Of a stretch of DNA of 64,000 nucleotides, positions 59,724 through 64,000 are shown one piece after another. This DNA comes from Lactarius indigo. Lineage: Eukaryota; Basidiomycota; Agaricomycetes; Russulales; Russulaceae. The DNA is taken from contig JAFKAC010000188.1 of the NCBI GenBank assembly GCA_025766275.1, positions 1 through 64,000 of the forward strand, read 5' to 3'. The notes beneath the pieces were generated by a model. The model was given only the letters and a program-made list of their open reading frames with translations, did not search any database and was not told the origin of the DNA. The number at the start of each line of letters is the position of its first letter. The first letter of the stretch is position 1. The translations under genes and the position numbers were made by a program.

Positions 59724-61375
59724 ATGTCCAGTTCGGCCCCACAAACACAGCCGCCGCCATCGGTTTCAACGCCAAGTCAAGCCTCGATACTCGGTCCAGG
59801 GCTTGTAGGCATCTTAATCCAAGGGATAGAAACCGGTCTCGTCCTCGCCCAGTTCTCTCGGTGGTTCTTCAGACCTGGCCGTGGCAAGAGTACCGTTTTA
59901 TCCGCCGTCGTCATATTTGTGACCGTAGTTGGACTGTACGTTTCTTCCACACTCCTTATCAAGTGCTTTCATCATCTATTCTCATTTATGAAGTGTACAG
60001 ACCGGGCTATGCTTTGCATCTGCTTGGTGTAAGTACGTAGAGCGGTTTGGAATGACCGTATGTGTCGCTTTCATCCTGCTCACTGCATCGTGACACTTAA
60101 GTTATACCTCAGCTGCGTCCGGACTGGGAGGATATCGTTCAGTCTATTCCAGTGCGTGGAGAATCCCTCTTGTCTTATAGCTCCTAATCCCGTTTTGTAG
60201 ACCTATGTCATATCATTTCCCGTTCAAGCTTTGATGATCGAACGCTGCTATTGGGTTCGTTCTCAACAATATTGGGTAGACTCCCATTTGACCAGTAAAA
60301 ACAGCTCGGGAAAAAGAACATGTTTATCACCGTCAGTAGCTCGCTCGTCACTGAGAGTACGCTGAACCGTTCCTTACCCAGATCCCGCTTGTGTTACTTC
60401 TGGTGGCCTCAGTGATCATGACATCGTGGTCAATATTTTTAATGATTCATTATTTGACCACTTTCGCTCAGGAGGACTGGGTTCGCTTGCCCCAAACAGT
60501 TGGCATACTTTGGCCTTGTAAGCACTCAACTAGTTCCTTGGGAAAGCCCTTTCTGGAACATTTACAGACATGATTTCTCTCCTTCTCCCTTCGGGTGAGT
60601 CTGCCGTAATTCATAACGCGTTGCGATCACCCAGCCCCTCTCAGTCCTCGACCTCGCTCTTACTGGCATCTGTGTGTCGCCCGTGCTTCCTGTGACATGT
60701 GTCGACGCGCTTATCGTCGAATTTTCTACACTAAGTACTTCATTACCTCACCCGAACGATGAAGCGGGTGTATGCTTCTCATCAACGCAAGGTGTGTCTC
60801 CTGTGTTTAAGAGAATGCCTTGTGTGTGTTCATTTTTTTTGGGGGGAACTATAGCTAATCACTCGCCTTGTGGTAATCGTGTGGCGATCTGCACTGCCAC
60901 CGACTCTCTGCGCCATGTGCACGTTCGTGCTCTACCTCCTACTTACGACCACACCTCGGGTAGGTGTCACCAATATCTGCCTCTGCTCGGGCCTTTGTTT
61001 GGCATCTCGTTCGTAGGAGCTCACCGGGGCTATGGAACGCTGACGACCCGCTTCCCGTTCTCAGATGGCAGTGCAATTCTGGTTCCCGGTTGTCCAGGCG
61101 ATGATTGGGAAGCTCTACATACTTTCGCTCTTTTACATGATGTGCGTTACTTCGATCTGGTCTGCGTTTCGATGGTTTACACTATTTCTGACCTCGCGTC
61201 AAGAAACGCTCCATTCCTACAACCTTACGAGAGACCTACAACGCTCATATCGACGCTCACTTTGCCGGCAGAGGTTATGTGTACACTAACGCGTAATGCT
61301 CGGGTGGGAGACCTTACGTACAGCGAGATTGCGGCGGAATGTGGGGCGGCAAGGACCCTAGACCTTGCAGTGTAG
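59724..61375 (+). CDS. Probable seven-TM membrane protein, DUF6534-like
   Basis: The start MSSSAPQTQPPPSVSTPSQA is followed by a first membrane helix LGPGLVGILIQGIETGLVLA. Joining short exons gives further helices (VLSAVVIFVTVVGLVQTG; TYVISFPVQALMIERCYWVR; IPLVLLLVASVIMTSWSIFL; SVLDLALTGICVA; AVQFWFPVVQAMIGKLYIL). The pattern, including the Q-T-G after the second helix, the R-C-Y-W at the end of the middle helix and K-L-Y near the last helix, matches the agaricomycete DUF6534 family, whose function is unknown. At least eight introns are needed and the exons around 60520-61060 are uncertain, as is the stop. Confidence 0.55.
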
Positions 61376-63720
61376 TGGACTTCCTCTTCGTGCAGAAAGA
61401 GGGGAGGTCTTCTGGTTTACTACCCTGATACACATACCCCGTCGCCCGACCCTTCACTTATCTTACAAGCATGACTTTGCTCGAGCTACCGGCAATGGAG
61501 GGGGGTTATAATATGAGTGTGCTATTTCCTCGATGCTTTAGCAAAACGCTTGTTGCTGGTCTGGAACTATGAGTCCCGCCTGTACACCGAGACTATGGGG
61601 CCCTCTACGGGATAAGAAGCCTTTTATCGTTCTTAAAAAATCGGTATCTATAGTACAATTGGCTGTCGATCCCCTGAAGCATATGACCAAACACTTCGTC
61701 ATCTCTGTTAGGCACTGACTTTGCCTCCGTCGCAGATTCTTTATGGTGGGCAGCTTTGGCTTGGATCGTTCTTCTGGTGTTGTGTACGTAGCTGCGTCGC
61801 CTCAGGCCCTCTTTCTCTGTCTCTTTGCAGAAGGTCTGCGTTCGCCCGTTCTACAAATCGGGTTAGCTATGCCAGTAGTGTTACCGGTGCTGCTATTGCC
61901 AGATCCCGAGTATCAGTGAGCGCTGATCCGACATTCGCACCATGACCAACGCCCCCCCCTCTAAAGCCAACCCCGGGCCACGCCGGTGGGCGATCGTGAG
62001 CGTCCCACTACCGCGACAAGCGAGTGTCACAGCATTTTCAGATTGGAATGATCGTGATTGTGCTCACATATAGTCATCTTTCATTATTGTTTTCTATTCA
62101 GACGTTCGGACGTGCGCCCTGGTCACGGTCTACGTACATGGTGCTACCGATTGTAGCAAAGTAAAAAAACTATTTCGGTGAACCCATGCGGTCCCGTTAT
62201 TCGGAATTTGTTTTCACTCCTGTACAGTGGAGCATCTGATTGATGCTGTTGGCAACCGAAGACAGGATCGCCACACTAGGCCAGGGCCCCAACCCGATCC
62301 ACGGAACCCTTCCGACGGCGTCATTCCACTGAATCAGAAAGCCGCAGGGTGTGGGAATCCCTGGGTTCCTCAATCCGGTTTCCACGACCTTTCTGGGACT
62401 CCAGCACTCAAGATCGGTTCGGGTTAGGGTGCATGCAGCCGCGATAGCCACTTTACGACGCGTGCATTTTCATCTCATGACTGTCTTATTGGTCGCCGTT
62501 TTTAGGGGCATTTCGGGACGAAGTGGGGGTAGCATTACGTGCTATCGGCTGTTCACAGAATCAAGAAGGGTCGTAGGATCCACAAAGGAAAAACGAGGAC
62601 TTTTATTTTTCACGCACGATAAAATGATGTCTCGTCTTGTCTTCGCGAGAGTGGCAGGTCGGGGACTGGGACATTGCAGTCACGAAGACATGGGACATGG
62701 GAGCCGGGGAAGAGTGCGAAGCGACCTACCATCAGAGCTGTCACAGTCGCGGCAACACAATGGCAGCTATATGAAACGCATGCAGCCGAGGGTGCGACAT
62801 CGCGCAACCCTCGCGGAGAAAATTTCCGGGCCTATGCCCTTGCACATGGCGAAAATACTGTACTGTATTTCCAGAGTCGCTATTATGTTCCTGTCAAGAC
62901 GTCACTAGTACAGTATGAAGACAAGATGCGGTCGGTCAGGCTACTCGCCCGTTAGGTACATATCGCAGGGAAAAGCGGGCTATTCATACCCGAAGCATTG
63001 GCGCAGACACGTGGATAGATACACACACAGCGCCGCCGCGCCGCAAGAATACAATACGAATTGAATCGAGGTCAAGCGCTTTAAGCATTGGCGTGAAGGA
63101 AAGAGACCTGATGGGGTTACGGCGTATGCTGCGAGGCACTTTAAAGGAGGCGATCACGAAGCAACCCGAGCAAGGGGAACCACGACTAGCTCATGCCAGG
63201 AGCATTCAGTAGAGGACACATCTGGCTTGGAGATCATTGATTACTTTCCGGGTTCGCCGCAGTGCGACGTCCGTATTCAAGCTTCCCATAAATGGGGGAC
63301 ATGTGACAGGATGACTTGATGGGGGTCGGTCGGTGCGGTCAGCGTGCAACAACCTTGCAGGTTGTAGGCTGGAGCCAGTCATTCATTGTCCTCTGTGGTC
63401 ACTGTGATGGAATGCCACTGTGTAAGACCAACTGACCAAAATTTAGAACTCGGAGAAGACGTGGTGCACAAATCGTCTCCGGGAATCCAGCCAGCAAGTT
63501 AAGTCGAGTCAGTTTTGGATGAGTGAGGCTGTGGATTGGGCTGAGTGAACTAAATAAGCAAGCTCGGGTTGTTGTGCTCTGTTGACTCGAGCAGTGTTGC
63601 GGCCCCGCGCCAGTGGGGGCCACCTCACGTTATAAGCCATCCGTCACATCCATTTGACCCTACCATTACACTTGCACTTAACCCACACCCAGAACACTTC
63701 TTCGATTTTTGCATACTACA
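61376..63720. other. 2.3-kb stretch without a firm gene
   Basis: Near 61710-61790 one frame encodes a hydrophobic segment (WWAALAWIVLLVLCT) and near 61830-61920 another (GLAMPVVLPVLLLPDPEYQ). They could be exons of a second membrane protein or a decayed copy of the neighbour. Nothing recognisable was seen from 62000 to 63720, apart from the ATG8 promoter side. Confidence 0.4.
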
Positions 63721-64000
63721 ATGCGTTCCAAGTTCAAAGATGAGCACCCCTTTGGTAAGTGGTATACGCTAGTGGCGGCGTGATCTAGTCTGATCGTCGT
63801 GTCCTCCCTCTCCAGAGAAGCGCAAGGCTGAGGCCGAGCGCATTCGTCAGAAGTATCCCGATCGCATTCCCGTGCGTCATCTCTCATATCGTCTCACGGA
63901 GATGGCCCACTAACTGCTAGGCTAGGTCATCTGCGAAAAGGCGGATAGGACGGACATCCCAACGATCGACAAGAAGAAGTACTTGGTGCCCTCGGTGCAT
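63721..64000 (+). CDS. atg8: Autophagy ubiquitin-like protein ATG8 (partial, 5' exons)
   Basis: ATG8 is conjugated to phosphatidylethanolamine on autophagosome membranes and drives cargo capture and membrane growth. The ATG at 63721 opens [20 protein letters not shown], continuing IRQKYPDRIPVICEKADRTD and IPTIDKKKYLVPS, an almost invariant N-terminus. Two introns (starting GTAAGT near 63755 and GTGCGT near 63871) join in frame. The last bases, GTGCAT after VPS, look like the start of a third intron. The rest of the protein, including the C-terminal glycine, lies to the right of the window. Confidence 0.95.

Noticed and set aside
1..64000. CRISPR arrays, bacterial operons, rRNA
   Set aside because: None seen; gene structure is eukaryotic throughout and no spaced repeats occur.

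Overview
This window reads as nuclear DNA of a mushroom-forming basidiomycete (Agaricomycetes). The genes are packed and usually cut by several introns of about 50-70 nt. Families typical of that class are present: an LRR-type F-box protein, seven-TM DUF6534-like proteins, GPI-anchored PEBP-like proteins and TKL-kinase adaptor fusions. Core eukaryotic genes (GSK-3, DIS3, ATG8, COQ7, glucosidase I, MET30, ALKBH6) are single, well-conserved copies. All gene models come from reading frames, splice sites and remembered family conservation; no search was run.

Left end (1-8.3 kb): two F-box/LRR gene copies lie in the same orientation. The first (1-427, running off the edge) is open. The second (1186-2677) is decayed. 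Each is followed by the 5' end of a formin gene. The first formin copy is only a short relic near 500-565. The second is a full-length formin (2773-8298) whose coding sequence is broken by about ten small indels, although its domains are still recognisable.

8.4-14.3 kb is a housekeeping block: a secreted PEBP-like protein, a spliceosomal RRM/zinc-finger/G-patch protein, a complex I subunit and COQ7. The last two are both mitochondrial respiratory-chain genes and converge with only 18 bp between stop codons.

14.5-24.1 kb holds the most unusual content: two tandem paralogues that each join an N-terminal helical adaptor (resembling the MLKL-like four-helix domain common in mushroom TKL proteins), a degenerate protein-kinase domain, a long Ser/Pro linker and a C-terminal RasGEF_N plus CDC25 exchange module. 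Both lack the ATP-anchoring lysine of strand beta-3, and the first has also lost DFG. They look like pseudokinase-controlled Ras activators.

25.4-46.6 kb: a two-finger C2H2 protein, the MET30/SconB F-box-WD40 subunit, GSK-3, a Ser/Thr-rich single-pass membrane protein, ALKBH6, two large orphan proteins and a monocarboxylate-type MFS transporter, separated by gene-free stretches of 1-2 kb.

46.8-51.5 kb is a gene-poor island containing a 5'-truncated LINE-type retrotransposon with a poly(A) tail and a 14-bp target-site duplication that can be read directly. The right end has the divergent pair glucosidase I / DIS3, a probable DUF6534-type membrane protein, a 2.3-kb stretch without a clear gene, and the first exons of ATG8, which is cut by the window edge.
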